A stretch of DNA of 64,000 nucleotides from JAPPHA01 sp963662815 (GTDB lineage: Bacteria; Pseudomonadota; Alphaproteobacteria; Rhodobacterales; Rhodobacteraceae): the NCBI GenBank assembly GCA_963662815.2, contig CAXXWA010000010.1:1-64000 (forward strand), read 5' to 3'. The notes under the pieces are model-generated. The model saw nothing but the letters and a program-made list of their open reading frames with translations. It had not been told where the DNA came from and did not search any database. Position numbers and translations under genes: made by a program. Within the stretch, counting starts at the first letter, position 1. Each line of letters begins with the position of its first letter. Shown here piece after piece: positions 7,595 to 17,439 of the stretch.

Positions 7595-10015
7595 ATGAAG
7601 ACTGAATATCGCGTTGTAGTCATCGGGGGCGGCGTCGTCGGCGCATCCGTCCTGTATCATCTGGCGAAGTTTGGCTGGAAGGATGTCGCGATAGTGGAGC
7701 GATCGGTGCTGACGGCCGGTTCTTCCTGGCACGCGGCCGGCGGCGTTCATGCCCTGAACGCCGATCCCAACATGGCCGCGCTGCAGGCCTACACGATCGA
7801 CCTGCTTTCCGAGGTCGAAAGGGAGTCCGGGCAGGACATCGGGCTGCACATGACGGGCGGCATTTCCGTCGCGTCCGCAGAGCCGCGCTGGGAGTGGCTG
7901 AAAGCCACCTACCGCGTGTTCCAGACGATCGGAATCGAGGACTGCTACCTGATGACGCCCGAACAGGTGAAGGAAAAGTGCCCCATCATAAACATTGACG
8001 GGGTGATCGGCGGGTTGTGGGCTGATCGCGAAGGCTACATCGACACGACTGGAACCGTGCACGCCTACGCGGGCGCCGCCCGGAAACTCGGAGCAAGCGT
8101 CGTCGAACACAATCGCGTCCTTGAACTTGACCAGCGTCCGGACGGCACCTGGAACGTCGTGACCGAGAAGGGCACCATTCACGCCGAACACGTCGTCAAC
8201 GCGGCGGGCCTCTGGGCGAAGCAGGTCGGCCGCATGGCCGGGCTGGATCTGCCCCTTTCGCCGCTCGCGCATCACTACCTGGTGACAGAGGAAATCCCCG
8301 AGGTTGCGGCGCTCGACTTCGAGGTTCCGATGGTGGTCGACCTCGAGGGCTTCACCTACATGCGTCAGGACCAGAAAGGCATTCTGATCGGCATCTACGA
8401 GGTCGACCATCAGCACTGGAACATCGACGGAGCGCCCTGGGACTACGGATTCGATCTGATCCAGGAAGACATCGACCGCATCGAAAACGAACTCGTCATG
8501 GCCTATAGCCGCTACCCGGTGCTCGAGCGGACCGGCATCCGCAACTGGGTCAACGGGGCATTCACCTTTTCGCCCGATGGCAATCCGCTGGTCGGACCGG
8601 TGCGCGGACTGCAGAACTACTGGCTCGCATGCGGCGTCATGGCCGGTTTCCTCCAGGGCGGCGGGGTCGGAAAGACCCTGGCGGAATGGATGATCCATGG
8701 CGAAACCGAGGCCGACGCCTGGCCGATGGACATCGCGCGCTACGGTTCTTTCGCCTCGAACCGCGAATACATTCGACAGACGACCGGGCAGTTCTATTCG
8801 CGGCGGTTCGTCATGACCTATCCGAACGAGCAGCTTCCCGCCGGCCGGCCCCTGCGCAAGTCGCCCGCGTTCGACGCCATGGATCGGAATGGCGCGGTGT
8901 GGGGTTGCAGCTGGGGGCTCGAAGTGCCGCTGGTGTTCGCCGGCGAGGGGTTCAGGGAAACGCCGAGTCTCCGGCGTTCGAACGCCTTTGGCCCTGTCGC
9001 AGAAGAATGCAGGGCAGTGCGGGAAAGGGTTGGCCTTCTCGATATTTCCGGGTTTTCCCGTTACGAGGTGACGGGACCGGACGCTGCGCCCTGGCTCGAC
9101 AGGATGATGGCGGGCCGGCTGCCGGCGCCCGGGCGCGCCAGGCTCGCTCCCATGCTCGCCAGTGACGGGAGGCTGAAAGGCGATCTCACGCTTTTCAACT
9201 GGGACGGCAGGACCTGGTGGATCATGGGATCCTACTATCTCAGGGAATGGCACATGCGGTGGTTCGCGGACCACATCTCGCCGGACGAAAATGTCCGGGT
9301 ACGGGACATTTCCGATGACGTGGTCGGTTTTTCCCTCTCGGGTCCGCGGTCGCGGGACGTTCTGGAGCGGCTCACCCACGAGGACGTCGGCAACGCAGCA
9401 TTCCCGTTCATGTCCTGCCGCGTCATCGACACGGGTCTCATCCGTTCGCGGGTCGGGCGCCTCTCCGTGTGCGGTGAACTCGGCTACGAGATCAACTGCG
9501 CCGCGAGCGAACACATTGCGCTGCGGGAGATGCTTCTGGAAGCCGGCCGCGACGCCGGCATCCGCGAGATCGGATACTACGCGTTGAACTCGCTTCGGCT
9601 CGAAAAGAGCTTCGGCATCTGGTCGGCCGAGTTCACGCAGCGATACACCGCCGGAATGACCGGGCTGGACCGGTGGATCGACTTCGACAAGCCGGGATTC
9701 GCCGGAAAGGAGGCGGCGCTCGCCGAGCGGCGGGGCAATACCGCTCCGCAGCGGCTGGTGACTCTCGAGGTCGACACCGCCGACTCCGACGCGTCCGGTT
9801 TCGAGCCGGTCTGGAAAGACGGCAGGCGCGTCGGATTCATCACGTCAGGCGGCTACGGCCATACGGTCGGCAAGAGTCTCGCCATGGCGCTCGTCGAGCC
9901 GGACTGCGTGGAACACGGGACGGAACTCTCCGCGCACGTGGTCGGCGAGGAGTTCGCCGCGCGCGTCATTCCTCCCTCGCCCCACGACCCGTCGGGAAAG
10001 GCCATGCGCGCCTGA
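7595..10015 (+). CDS. FAD-dependent oxidoreductase fused to GcvT domains (dimethylglycine/sarcosine dehydrogenase-like)
   Basis: An 806-residue two-part enzyme. Residues about 1-365 form a DAO-type FAD domain with the GGGVVGASVLYHLAK dinucleotide fold and a SSWHAAGG segment typical of N-methyl amino acid dehydrogenases; about 370-425 is an FAO_M linker; the rest is a GCV_T plus GCV_T_C aminomethyltransferase module ('CGELGYEI', 'NSLRLEK', 'FAGKEAA', 'SGGYGHTVGKSLAMA'). Such fusions demethylate dimethylglycine, sarcosine or related methylated amines and pass the one-carbon unit to tetrahydrofolate. The start at 7595 follows a strong AAGGAGGAA; the ORF extends 23 codons further upstream. It converges with a second DAO-family oxidase at 10091. 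Confidence 0.85.
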   Translation: MKTEYRVVVIGGGVVGASVLYHLAKFGWKDVAIVERSVLTAGSSWHAAGGVHALNADPNMAALQAYTIDLLSEVERESGQDIGLHMTGGISVASAEPRWEWLKATYRVFQTIGIEDCYLMTPEQVKEKCPIINIDGVIGGLWADREGYIDTTGTVHAYAGAARKLGASVVEHNRVLELDQRPDGTWNVVTEKGTIHAEHVVNAAGLWAKQVGRMAGLDLPLSPLAHHYLVTEEIPEVAALDFEVPMVVDLEGFTYMRQDQKGILIGIYEVDHQHWNIDGAPWDYGFDLIQEDIDRIENELVMAYSRYPVLERTGIRNWVNGAFTFSPDGNPLVGPVRGLQNYWLACGVMAGFLQGGGVGKTLAEWMIHGETEADAWPMDIARYGSFASNREYIRQTTGQFYSRRFVMTYPNEQLPAGRPLRKSPAFDAMDRNGAVWGCSWGLEVPLVFAGEGFRETPSLRRSNAFGPVAEECRAVRERVGLLDISGFSRYEVTGPDAAPWLDRMMAGRLPAPGRARLAPMLASDGRLKGDLTLFNWDGRTWWIMGSYYLREWHMRWFADHISPDENVRVRDISDDVVGFSLSGPRSRDVLERLTHEDVGNAAFPFMSCRVIDTGLIRSRVGRLSVCGELGYEINCAASEHIALREMLLEAGRDAGIREIGYYALNSLRLEKSFGIWSAEFTQRYTAGMTGLDRWIDFDKPGFAGKEAALAERRGNTAPQRLVTLEVDTADSDASGFEPVWKDGRRVGFITSGGYGHTVGKSLAMALVEPDCVEHGTELSAHVVGEEFAARVIPPSPHDPSGKAMRA

Positions 10016-10025
10016 CGCCGCCGCC

Positions 10026-10068
10026 GCGCGCCGGAGAATCCCTGCTTTCGCGGGCCGGTCCGGCGCGC
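10026..10068. terminator. GC-rich hairpin between convergent oxidase genes
   Basis: GCGCGCCGG at 10026-10034 pairs with CCGGCGCGC at 10060-10068, with a 25-nt loop, in the 75-base gap between two convergent genes. There is no clear T run, so it is only a candidate bidirectional terminator. Confidence 0.35.
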
Positions 10069-10090
10069 CTTGCATCCCCGCGCGGAGCGC

Positions 10091-11395
10091 CTATCCGAGC
10101 ACCGAGAAACTGCTCTCCGGATTCAGTTCGCGCCTTCGCGAATAGAAACTCGCGTCGATGCGGCGGCCCGTATAGGGCAGTTCGAACTCGAGCGGATTCG
10201 AATCATGGTCGTTGCCGCTTTCGCAATAGTCGATGAGCGCGCTCATCAGCCGGCCCGCGACAGCCGCATTCTTGTACTGGTTGCCGCTGGTGCCGATCGC
10301 CATGTAGTAGCCGGGAAGCGACGATGAATCGTAAATCGGTATCCAGTCGTCAGTGACGTCGTAAAGGTCCACGACGCCCCGCATCCTGCTCGGAATTCCC
10401 AGCGACGGCACGCGCTGCGCATAGCGCAGGGCCTGATTGGTCCACTGGTCGGTAAAGTTCCTGTCGTAGGTCGCGGGATCGACGAACTCGCGCGGATCGC
10501 ACTCCGGATCCTCCGATCCGATCAGGATGTAATTGCCTTTCTCGGGCCGGATGTAGCAGCCGATGTCGCTGTCGGAGACCACGAAGCCGTCCTTGTAGAA
10601 GTCGAATCCGTCGGGCGCGGGAACATGCGCGACCTCCTGTTTCAGAGCCCGGGTCGAGATCGTCATGTCGTCGAGGACGCCCGCCATCCCGTTGACTTCG
10701 GCGGAAAACGGTCCCGCCACGTTCACGACGACGGGAGCGTGAATCTCGCTGCCGTCGTCGAGCGCGACACCGGACGCCCGGCCTGACGACTGCAGGACGC
10801 CGGTCACGGAGCGTCCGAACTGGAATTTTGCGCCGGCCGCCTCGGAGGCGCACTGGAGGTTCTGCGCGGAGAGCTGCGGGTCGGTGACGTAACCGGCCGT
10901 CTTCCAGAACACAGCACCCTCGATCATGCCGCCGTTCGAAGTTCCGAACAGCGGATCGTCCTTGCGCCGCACCGGCGCAAAGCTCTCGAGATTGTAGACC
11001 GGAAGGCGCCGCTTGATTTCTCTGGTGTCCCAGATTTCGTGCGGAACGCCGAGATCCTGCGAAAGTCCGACGTGCTTCTCGAGCATGCCGTTCAGCGCGG
11101 TTTGCATCACGAGACAGCCGATTTCGCGGAATTCCGCCGTGCCGCGCGGGTCGGAGACGCCCAGGTAGTCGGCCCAGTCCCGCCAGTAGTGGTACCCTTC
11201 CCATGCAAACGCGGTGCCGTCGAGCGTGGAGTAGTGCACGCGGATGATCGCGCAAGATCCGCTCGTCGGCCCGTATCCCGCGGCCGGATTCCTGTCGACC
11301 GAGATGGTGCGATACCCGGCCCGGTTCAACTCGAGCGCAATTGCGGTCCCGATGACCCCGGCCCCGATGAGAACTGCGTCCGCCGTCTTGCACAT
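10091..11395 (-). CDS. DAO-family FAD-dependent oxidoreductase (sarcosine oxidase beta-like)
   Basis: This 434-residue flavoprotein has a Rossmann FAD motif at the very N terminus (LIGAGVIGTAIALELNRAG), a 'SGSCAIIRVHYST' block near the isoalloxazine site, and the C-terminal GTSGNQYKNA glycine-rich cofactor segment. The fold is that of sarcosine oxidase beta, glycine oxidase and related amine oxidases, which oxidise secondary amines to imines in the cytoplasm. No partner subunits are adjacent. Convergence with the DMGDH-like gene suggests the two act on related methylated amines, but that is inference; the exact amine is unknown. Confidence 0.8.
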   Translation of the reverse strand: MCKTADAVLIGAGVIGTAIALELNRAGYRTISVDRNPAAGYGPTSGSCAIIRVHYSTLDGTAFAWEGYHYWRDWADYLGVSDPRGTAEFREIGCLVMQTALNGMLEKHVGLSQDLGVPHEIWDTREIKRRLPVYNLESFAPVRRKDDPLFGTSNGGMIEGAVFWKTAGYVTDPQLSAQNLQCASEAAGAKFQFGRSVTGVLQSSGRASGVALDDGSEIHAPVVVNVAGPFSAEVNGMAGVLDDMTISTRALKQEVAHVPAPDGFDFYKDGFVVSDSDIGCYIRPEKGNYILIGSEDPECDPREFVDPATYDRNFTDQWTNQALRYAQRVPSLGIPSRMRGVVDLYDVTDDWIPIYDSSSLPGYYMAIGTSGNQYKNAAVAGRLMSALIDYCESGNDHDSNPLEFELPYTGRRIDASFYSRRRELNPESSFSVLG

Positions 11396-11868
11396 GTCCT
11401 ATCCACTATGCTCCAGTACTGTTCCGCCGGAACCCGTTCGCAACCGAGCGCTGGTGCCGGCCGGGTTCCGAATAGGCCATTCGCGGCCTTCCGTCCATGT
11501 CCGGGCGATGCGCGGGGAGAGGAACGGGATCGTCGAGTCGGACGTCACGCGCGAGCCGCCTGCGCTCCCGGCGAACGGCCGGCACCGGAAATCGACGTGC
11601 TCCGCGCCTTCGGCGACGACGTCGGAAATGTTCCGAACCTGCGAAACGGGGCCGCTGCGAGCGCCTTCCCTCTGGCACCCTCGACATTGCGGGCGGTTGC
11701 AGTCCCGGTCTTGCCGACGAACCGGCGCAGACGGTCCGGCGAGGCGCCGGACGGCTCCATCCGCTTTGCATCTCCCGGAATTTCCCGGCAGCCGGGAGAG
11801 CGCTCAGGACCGGATTCGGCGAGACGGCCGACGCTTGGTCGTGCCGGAGTCGCGGCACTCCGCCTCCA
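11396..11868. other. Intergenic stretch, no gene supported
   Basis: About 470 very GC-rich bases lie between the FAD oxidase start and the ilvD stop. Open frames cross it on both strands because stop codons are rare at this composition, but none has recognisable domains or plausible hydrophobic patterning. Confidence 0.3.
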
Positions 11869-13728
11869 TCAGGGCGAAGCCGAAGGATCGAGTCGAACTG
11901 CGCCCTGGCTCGCGTTGGCGACCAGGGCGGCGTAGGCGCGAAGGGCGCGGCTGACCCTGCGCTTTCGCGGTTTCGAAGGTGTCCAGGAGCGTTCGCCCCT
12001 GGCGTTCATGGCGGCGCGCCGGTCCGCAAGCTCCTCGTCTGACAGGAGAACGTTGATGCGCCTGCGGGGAATGTCGATCTCGATGATGTCCCCCTCCTCG
12101 ACAAGGCCGATGTTTCCGCCTTCGCCGGCTTCCGGAGACACGTGCCCGATCGAGAGTCCCGACGTGCCGCCGGAGAACCGGCCGTCGGTGACGAGAGCGC
12201 ATGACTTCCCGAGCTTCATCGACTTGAGATAACTGGTGGGATAAAGCATTTCCTGCATTCCCGGACCGCCTTTCGGTCCTTCGTACCGGATGACGACCAC
12301 GTCGCCCGCGCCCACTTCCTTCCCGAGGATTCGATTGACGGCCTCTTCCTGGGACTCGCAGATGACCGCAGGACCGGAGAACGTCAGAATGCTCTCGTCC
12401 ACGCCAGCCGTCTTTACGACGCATCCCTCCTCGGCAATGTTGCCGAAGAGCACCGCGAGGCCCCCGTCCTTGGAGAAGGCGTGTCCGGCGCTGCGTATCA
12501 CGCCGCCCATCCGGTCCGTGTCGAGTTCTGCGTAGCGCCGGTTCTGGGAAAACGCCGTCTGCGTCCGAACCCCTCCCGGCGCGGCCCGGAACAGCGTCCT
12601 GACCGACTCGTCGTCCGAGGTCGCAATGTCCCAGTGATCGATGGCTGCGCCGATGGTGGCCGAGTGCACGGTCGACACCGATCTGTCGATCAAGCCGGTG
12701 CGATCAAGCTCGCCGAGAATCGCGAAGATGCCGCCGGCGCGGTGGACATCCTCCATGTGCACGTCCTGCACCGCGGGCGCGACCTTGCAAAGGCACGGCG
12801 TGCGCCGGGAAAGTTCGTCGATGTCATCGAGAGTAAAGTCCACGTCGCCTTCCCTGGCGATCGCGAGAAGATGCAGGATGGTGTTGGTCGACCCGCCCAT
12901 CGCGATGTCCAGCGCCATCGCGTTCTGGAAAGCGGCCTTCGTCGCGATTCCGCGCGGCGTCACGCTGGCGTCTCCCAGTTCATAGCGACGGCGCGTCAGG
13001 GCAACGATGCGCTGGCCGGCCTGCCGGAAGAGACCTTCCCTGTCCGCGTGCGTGGCCAGGGTCGATCCGTTGCCCGGAAGCGCGAGGCCGAGCGCTTCCG
13101 CCAGGCAGTTCATCGAGTTTGCGGTGAACATCCCCGAGCAGGATCCGCAGGTCGGGCAGGCGCTGCGTTCGTATTCGGCGACTTCCTCGTCCGAAAGGTC
13201 GGGGTTCGCCGCCTGAACCATAGCGTCAACCAGATCGACTGCGACTTCCCTGCCCTTCACGACGACCTTGCCGGCTTCCATCGGCCCGCCTGACACGAAT
13301 ACCGCCGGCACGTCCAGCCTGAGCGCCGCCATCAGCATCCCCGGCGTGATCTTGTCGCAATTGGAGATGCAGACCATCGCGTCGGCACAATGGGCGTTGA
13401 CCATGTATTCGACGCTGTCGGCGATGACTTCGCGCGACGGCAGCGAGTAGAGCATGCCGTCGTGCCCCATGGCGATGCCGTCGTCGACAGCGATCGTGTT
13501 GAACTCCTTGGCGACCCCGCCTGCGTTCTCGATCTCGCGGGAGACCAGCTGGCCGAGATCCTTCAGATGCACATGGCCGGGAACGAACTGCGTAAACGAG
13601 TTCACGACCGCGATGATCGGCTTCCCGAAGTCTTCGTCCTTCATGCCGGTGGCGCGCCAGAGCCCGCGCGCGCCGGCCATGTTCCGGCCATGCGTGGTCG
13701 TGCGCGACCGATATTCGATACTGGCCAT
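11869..13728 (-). CDS. ilvD: Dihydroxy-acid dehydratase
   Basis: This 619-residue IlvD/Edd-family enzyme dehydrates 2,3-dihydroxyisovalerate and 2,3-dihydroxy-3-methylvalerate in valine and isoleucine synthesis. The iron-sulfur cluster cysteines are in ISNCDKITPGM and CPTCGSCSGMFTANSMN; AVDDGIAMGHDGM carries Mg ligands; TDGRFSGGTSG and HVSPEAGEGG are the C-terminal substrate-binding blocks. ATG 13728 gives the standard ASIEYRSRTTTHGRNMAG N terminus, with GAGG eight bases upstream; the frame extends 16 codons further. Length equals E. coli IlvD. A sugar-acid dehydratase of the same superfamily is unlikely given the N terminus. Confidence 0.95.
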   Translation of the reverse strand: MASIEYRSRTTTHGRNMAGARGLWRATGMKDEDFGKPIIAVVNSFTQFVPGHVHLKDLGQLVSREIENAGGVAKEFNTIAVDDGIAMGHDGMLYSLPSREVIADSVEYMVNAHCADAMVCISNCDKITPGMLMAALRLDVPAVFVSGGPMEAGKVVVKGREVAVDLVDAMVQAANPDLSDEEVAEYERSACPTCGSCSGMFTANSMNCLAEALGLALPGNGSTLATHADREGLFRQAGQRIVALTRRRYELGDASVTPRGIATKAAFQNAMALDIAMGGSTNTILHLLAIAREGDVDFTLDDIDELSRRTPCLCKVAPAVQDVHMEDVHRAGGIFAILGELDRTGLIDRSVSTVHSATIGAAIDHWDIATSDDESVRTLFRAAPGGVRTQTAFSQNRRYAELDTDRMGGVIRSAGHAFSKDGGLAVLFGNIAEEGCVVKTAGVDESILTFSGPAVICESQEEAVNRILGKEVGAGDVVVIRYEGPKGGPGMQEMLYPTSYLKSMKLGKSCALVTDGRFSGGTSGLSIGHVSPEAGEGGNIGLVEEGDIIEIDIPRRRINVLLSDEELADRRAAMNARGERSWTPSKPRKRRVSRALRAYAALVANASQGAVRLDPSASP

Positions 13729-13978
13729 GTTCGTTGCCTCCGATTGCCGTGGGATCGCGCTTTCATGCATCAGCATCCAGCCGAATTCCAGAGAAAAAGG
13801 AAAGTCGCGCGCGTTCAGCCCCCGGCTGCGCCGACCGGAATCGACCGCAGGAAGGCTTCAGTCGCGAAACGGAAGCCTCCGCCCGCCGCCGTGCCCGAAC
13901 CGGCGGATGCAGCCACTCCTGACCCGGCGCAGGGTTGCAAGCGGATGTCGTGAGACGCGATCCGGAGATGCCGGGCGC

Positions 13979-14605
13979 CTAGCGGCGGAAGTGGCTCCCG
14001 ATGCGGCCGAGGCGTCTTGCGACACGACCAGCGCCGGATGCGAGCAACCTCGCGGCAGGCGCCAGTCGGCGCCTGTAAAGTCTTGACAGCAAGCGATACG
14101 TTCCGAGGAGCAGCAAGGCGAAAACGACGAGGAACACCGTATTGAACCAGGGAAAGAGCCGCACGTCCGGACCGGCCACCGGCCGGATGGAAACCGCGTT
14201 CGGAAAGATCGTCATCAGTTCGCTTCTCCATCCGTAGTGGGTAAGCGCCACCCACTGGGTTTCGTCGCCCGTCGTCGCGTATTCCTTGGCCTGGGCATTC
14301 AGGTTGGAACTGTTGATCTTGAAGTAAGGCGGCCAGCCGAAAATCCCGGTGTCCTCGTTCCGATACACCATGACGCTGCCGTCGGGCCGCACGGTGTCGA
14401 TGAAACGTACGTCGCGGTTCGCGAGCGCATCCGTGCCCGGGTCCGGCCCCGACCAGAACGCCCGGTTCCAGCCGAAGTCGACACGCCGCTCGTATGCATC
14501 GACTATGCGCACGACATCCCTTTGGGGCAGGGTGTAGTGCATAAACAGCGCCGCGAAAACGACTACGGCAAGAAGCGGAAGATACCGCAAAAGAAACCCG
14601 ATCAT
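13979..14605 (-). CDS. DUF1523-family membrane protein
   Basis: The 208 residues include an N-terminal TM helix (about 5-24), a periplasmic domain beginning HYTLPQRDVVRIVDAYERR and containing NEDTGIFGWPPYFK and THYGWRS, and a second TM helix around 150-172 followed by an Arg-rich tail. This pattern matches DUF1523, a family known mainly from Rhodobacterales and relatives, with no assigned function. The Arg-rich C terminus is expected to be cytoplasmic. It is transcribed away from the peptidase gene that follows, and its neighbours give no hint of its role. Confidence 0.8.
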   Translation of the reverse strand: MIGFLLRYLPLLAVVVFAALFMHYTLPQRDVVRIVDAYERRVDFGWNRAFWSGPDPGTDALANRDVRFIDTVRPDGSVMVYRNEDTGIFGWPPYFKINSSNLNAQAKEYATTGDETQWVALTHYGWRSELMTIFPNAVSIRPVAGPDVRLFPWFNTVFLVVFALLLLGTYRLLSRLYRRRLAPAARLLASGAGRVARRLGRIGSHFRR

Positions 14606-14788
14606 GACAAAGCCTTCCCGCGACCGCCGGGTGGGATTCAGTCAATGAATCCGAATTTACTGTATATTCCTCCAACCCCCGCCGCTACACCGATTTGGAG
14701 AGAACCGGACCGACGCCCGAATCCGGCCGGGCAGGTGCCGGCGCAACGCGAACCGGGACGGCAGGCGCCCCGGCGAAGGGAGAAGGCG

Positions 14789-15787
14789 ATGAAACCCGGC
14801 CCGCGGAACCTGATTACCGATGTCGCCGGCTTTCTCGTGGGGAACGCGTCGGATCCGGCGCTGAAGTCCGGCGCCAGCGTTCTGACCGCCTCCGAACCGT
14901 TCGTTGCCGCCGTTCACGTCATGGGGGGAGCGCCCGGAACCCGGGAAACGGACCTCCTGGCACCGGACCGTCTCGTTCAGAAGGTGGACGCAATCGTGCT
15001 CTCGGGCGGCTCCGCCTTCGGACTCGATGCAGCGTCGGGCGTCGCCGACGCCCTCGCCGAAGCCGGACGCGGTTACCGGGTCGGCGACGTCAGCGTGCCG
15101 ATCGTGCCGGCCGCAATCCTGTTCGACCTTCTGAACGGCGGCAGCAAGGACTGGACGGAAAACCCCTACCGCCTGCTCGGTCGCGAGGCGCTCGCCAAAT
15201 CGGGCGAGGACTTCGCGATCGGAACTGCGGGCGCGGGCGCGGGCGCCACGACATCGAACCTCAAGGGCGGTCTCGGATCCGCGTCGCTCGATCTCGGCAA
15301 CGGCGTACAGGTGGGAGCGCTGGTTGCGGCCAATCCCGTGGGTTCGGTTACGGTTCCCGGAACCCGGGCCTTCTGGGCCTCGGCGCATGAAATCGACGGC
15401 GAGTTCGGGGGAACCGGATTGCCGAAAGCGGCACCGAACCCGGAACGGACATTCGCAGGGAAGCACGACGGCCTTTCGCCCGGCACCAACACGACAATCG
15501 CAGTGGTGGCGACGAACGCGGCGCTTTCCCCGGCCGAGGCGCAGCGGATGGCGGTCGCTGCGCACGACGGCCTGGCGCGGGCCATCGTGCCGTCGCACAC
15601 GCCGTTCGACGGCGATCTCGTGTTCGCGGCCGCGAGCGGGTCCGCCGGCCCGCCCACGGGGAATCCCGAGGCGCTACTCGACATCTGCCATGCAGCGTCG
15701 CTCTGCCTGGCGCGGGCGGTGGCGCGGGGCGTGTTTCACGCAATACCGGAACCCGGCGACCTGCTTCCCTGCTGGTCCGCGCCCTGA
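14789..15787 (+). CDS. P1-family peptidase (DmpA/ornithine acetyltransferase-fold)
   Basis: This 332-residue protein belongs to the S58 family of self-processing N-terminal nucleophile aminopeptidases. Recognisable are 'NLITDVAGFLVGNA', the LSGGSAFGLDAASGV glycine-rich block, the GAGAGATT segment, and NTTIAVVATNAALSP, where cleavage before the nucleophilic Thr/Ser (the NTT region) would separate alpha and beta chains. Members act on D-amino acid or beta-peptide bonds, and some are 6-aminohexanoate-oligomer hydrolases. ATG 14789 follows GGGAGAAGG. Substrate cannot be predicted. It sits immediately upstream of a semialdehyde dehydrogenase, compatible with amino-acid or omega-amino-acid use. Confidence 0.82.
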   Translation: MKPGPRNLITDVAGFLVGNASDPALKSGASVLTASEPFVAAVHVMGGAPGTRETDLLAPDRLVQKVDAIVLSGGSAFGLDAASGVADALAEAGRGYRVGDVSVPIVPAAILFDLLNGGSKDWTENPYRLLGREALAKSGEDFAIGTAGAGAGATTSNLKGGLGSASLDLGNGVQVGALVAANPVGSVTVPGTRAFWASAHEIDGEFGGTGLPKAAPNPERTFAGKHDGLSPGTNTTIAVVATNAALSPAEAQRMAVAAHDGLARAIVPSHTPFDGDLVFAAASGSAGPPTGNPEALLDICHAASLCLARAVARGVFHAIPEPGDLLPCWSAP

Positions 15788-15880
15788 TCGGGTCCGCGCC
15801 GGTCCGGCGAGCCTCCTTGTGCGCGCGGGCCGTTTGTGGCAACGACCTGGCTGGACATCCACCGATCCGGAGACGCTGAC

Positions 15881-17356
15881 ATGCTTGACCAGACCAACCT
15901 GCCCATCCTCCTCAACGACCCGAAGCTGCTCGCGTCGCAGGCCCTGGTGGCCGGCGAGTGGATCGATGCCGACGACGGCCGGCGGTTCCCGGTTTACAAC
16001 CCAGCCCGCGGCGACGTCCTGATCGACATCGCCGATCTCGGGGTTCCCGAGACCAGGCGCGCCATCGCGTCCGCCGAGTCCGCGCAACGGGACTGGGCCG
16101 CCCGCACCGGCAAGCAGCGCGCAGCAGTCCTTCGCAGGTGGCACGATCTGATGCAGGAAAACGCGGATGACCTTGCAACCATTCTAACTGCGGAGATGGG
16201 CAAGCCTCTCGCCGAGGCGAAGGGCGAAATCGCCTATGGCGCCAGCTTCATCGAGTGGTTCGCGGAAGAAGCGAAGAGAATCTACGGCGAGACCGTGCCC
16301 GAGACCATGCCCGGAACCAGGATCATGGTGCTCAAGCAACCTGTGGGCGTGGTTGCCTCCATCACGCCATGGAACTTTCCGAATGCGATGATAACGCGCA
16401 AGGCGGGCCCCGCGCTTGCCGTCGGATGCAGCTTCGTCGCGCGTCCGGCGAAGGAAACGCCGCTTTCCGCGCTGGCACTCGGCGTACTGGCCGAACGGGC
16501 CGGAATCCCGCCTGGCGTCTTCAATGTCATCCCGTCCACGCGCTCGGCTGAAATCGGCCGCGAATTCTGCGACAACCCCGCAGTCCGCAAGCTCACATTC
16601 ACCGGATCGACAGAGGTCGGCCGAATTCTCATGCGGCAGGGCGCCGAGCAGATCATGAAGATGTCGATGGAACTCGGCGGCAACGCGCCGTTCATCGTGT
16701 TCGACGACGCCGACCTCGACAAGGCAATCGAAGGCGCAATGATCTCGAAGTACCGGAACAACGGCCAGACTTGCGTCTGCGCAAACCGGATCTACGTGCA
16801 ATCGGGAATCTACGACGCCTTCGCCGAGAAGCTCGCGGCCGCGACGCAGTCCATGGCAGTCGGAGACGGTTTGGAAGGCGGCGTGACCACCGGACCCCTG
16901 ATCAACGGCGACGCGGTCGCCAAGGTCGAAGAGCACATCGCCGACGCGGTTTCCAAGGGCGCGCGCGTCATCGTCGGCGGAAACCGCCACGAACTCGGCG
17001 GCACATTCTTCGAACCGACCGTCATCACCGGCGTCAACCGGAGCATGCTTGTCACCAATGACGAGACGTTCGGGCCGATCGCCCCCCTGTTCCGCTTCGA
17101 CGACGAGGCGGACGTCATCGAACAGGCCAACGACACGATTTTCGGTCTCGCCGCGTATTTCTACGCGCGCGACCTTTCGCGCGTCTACCGCGTCGCCGAA
17201 GCGCTCGAGTACGGCATCGTCGGCGTGAATACGGGGCTTATTTCGACGGAAGTCGCGCCCTTCGGCGGCGTGAAGCAGTCGGGCATCGGCCGCGAGGGAT
17301 CCCGTCACGGCGTCGAGGACTTCCTCGAGTTGAAATACGTCTGCCTGAGCATCTGA
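15881..17356 (+). CDS. gabD: NAD(P)-dependent succinate-semialdehyde dehydrogenase
   Basis: A 491-residue ALDH-superfamily enzyme that should oxidise succinate semialdehyde to succinate in GABA catabolism. It has TPWNFPNAM, the FTGSTEVGR nucleotide-binding loop, MELGGNAPFIVFDDAD with the general-base Glu, and NNGQTCVCANR with the catalytic Cys298 and the second Cys300 that forms the redox-switch disulfide in bacterial GabD. The C-terminal PFGGVKQSGIGREGS is canonical. Start ATG 15881 is preferred over 15836 by homology. Other short-chain semialdehydes (glutarate semialdehyde) remain possible. Transcription ends at a strong hairpin at 17385-17416. Confidence 0.9.
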   Translation: MLDQTNLPILLNDPKLLASQALVAGEWIDADDGRRFPVYNPARGDVLIDIADLGVPETRRAIASAESAQRDWAARTGKQRAAVLRRWHDLMQENADDLATILTAEMGKPLAEAKGEIAYGASFIEWFAEEAKRIYGETVPETMPGTRIMVLKQPVGVVASITPWNFPNAMITRKAGPALAVGCSFVARPAKETPLSALALGVLAERAGIPPGVFNVIPSTRSAEIGREFCDNPAVRKLTFTGSTEVGRILMRQGAEQIMKMSMELGGNAPFIVFDDADLDKAIEGAMISKYRNNGQTCVCANRIYVQSGIYDAFAEKLAAATQSMAVGDGLEGGVTTGPLINGDAVAKVEEHIADAVSKGARVIVGGNRHELGGTFFEPTVITGVNRSMLVTNDETFGPIAPLFRFDDEADVIEQANDTIFGLAAYFYARDLSRVYRVAEALEYGIVGVNTGLISTEVAPFGGVKQSGIGREGSRHGVEDFLELKYVCLSI

Positions 17357-17384
17357 CGGCGGCGACACGCCAGGCCGCAACAGA

Positions 17385-17420
17385 GAACGGCCCGCGACTG
17401 CAAGCGCGGGCCGTTCGATT
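17385..17420. terminator. Bidirectional terminator between gabD and hsp20
   Basis: GAACGGCCCGCG (17385-17396) pairs perfectly with CGCGGGCCGTTC (17405-17416) around an 8-nt loop, followed by GATTT. It lies between two converging genes and is the clearest terminator in the window. Confidence 0.75.
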
Positions 17421-17439
17421 TCGGGGAGCGGGATTCCGC

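Noticed and set aside
7420..7600. Possible tRNA or glycine riboswitch before the GcvT-fusion gene
   Set aside because: A GTTCGAATC string suggests a T loop, but no acceptor or anticodon arms can be formed, and no glycine-aptamer core is visible.
7322..9514. Long minus-strand open frame of 730 codons
   Set aside because: It is antisense to the clearly real FAD/GcvT gene and has no recognisable domain; long shadow frames are common at this GC content.
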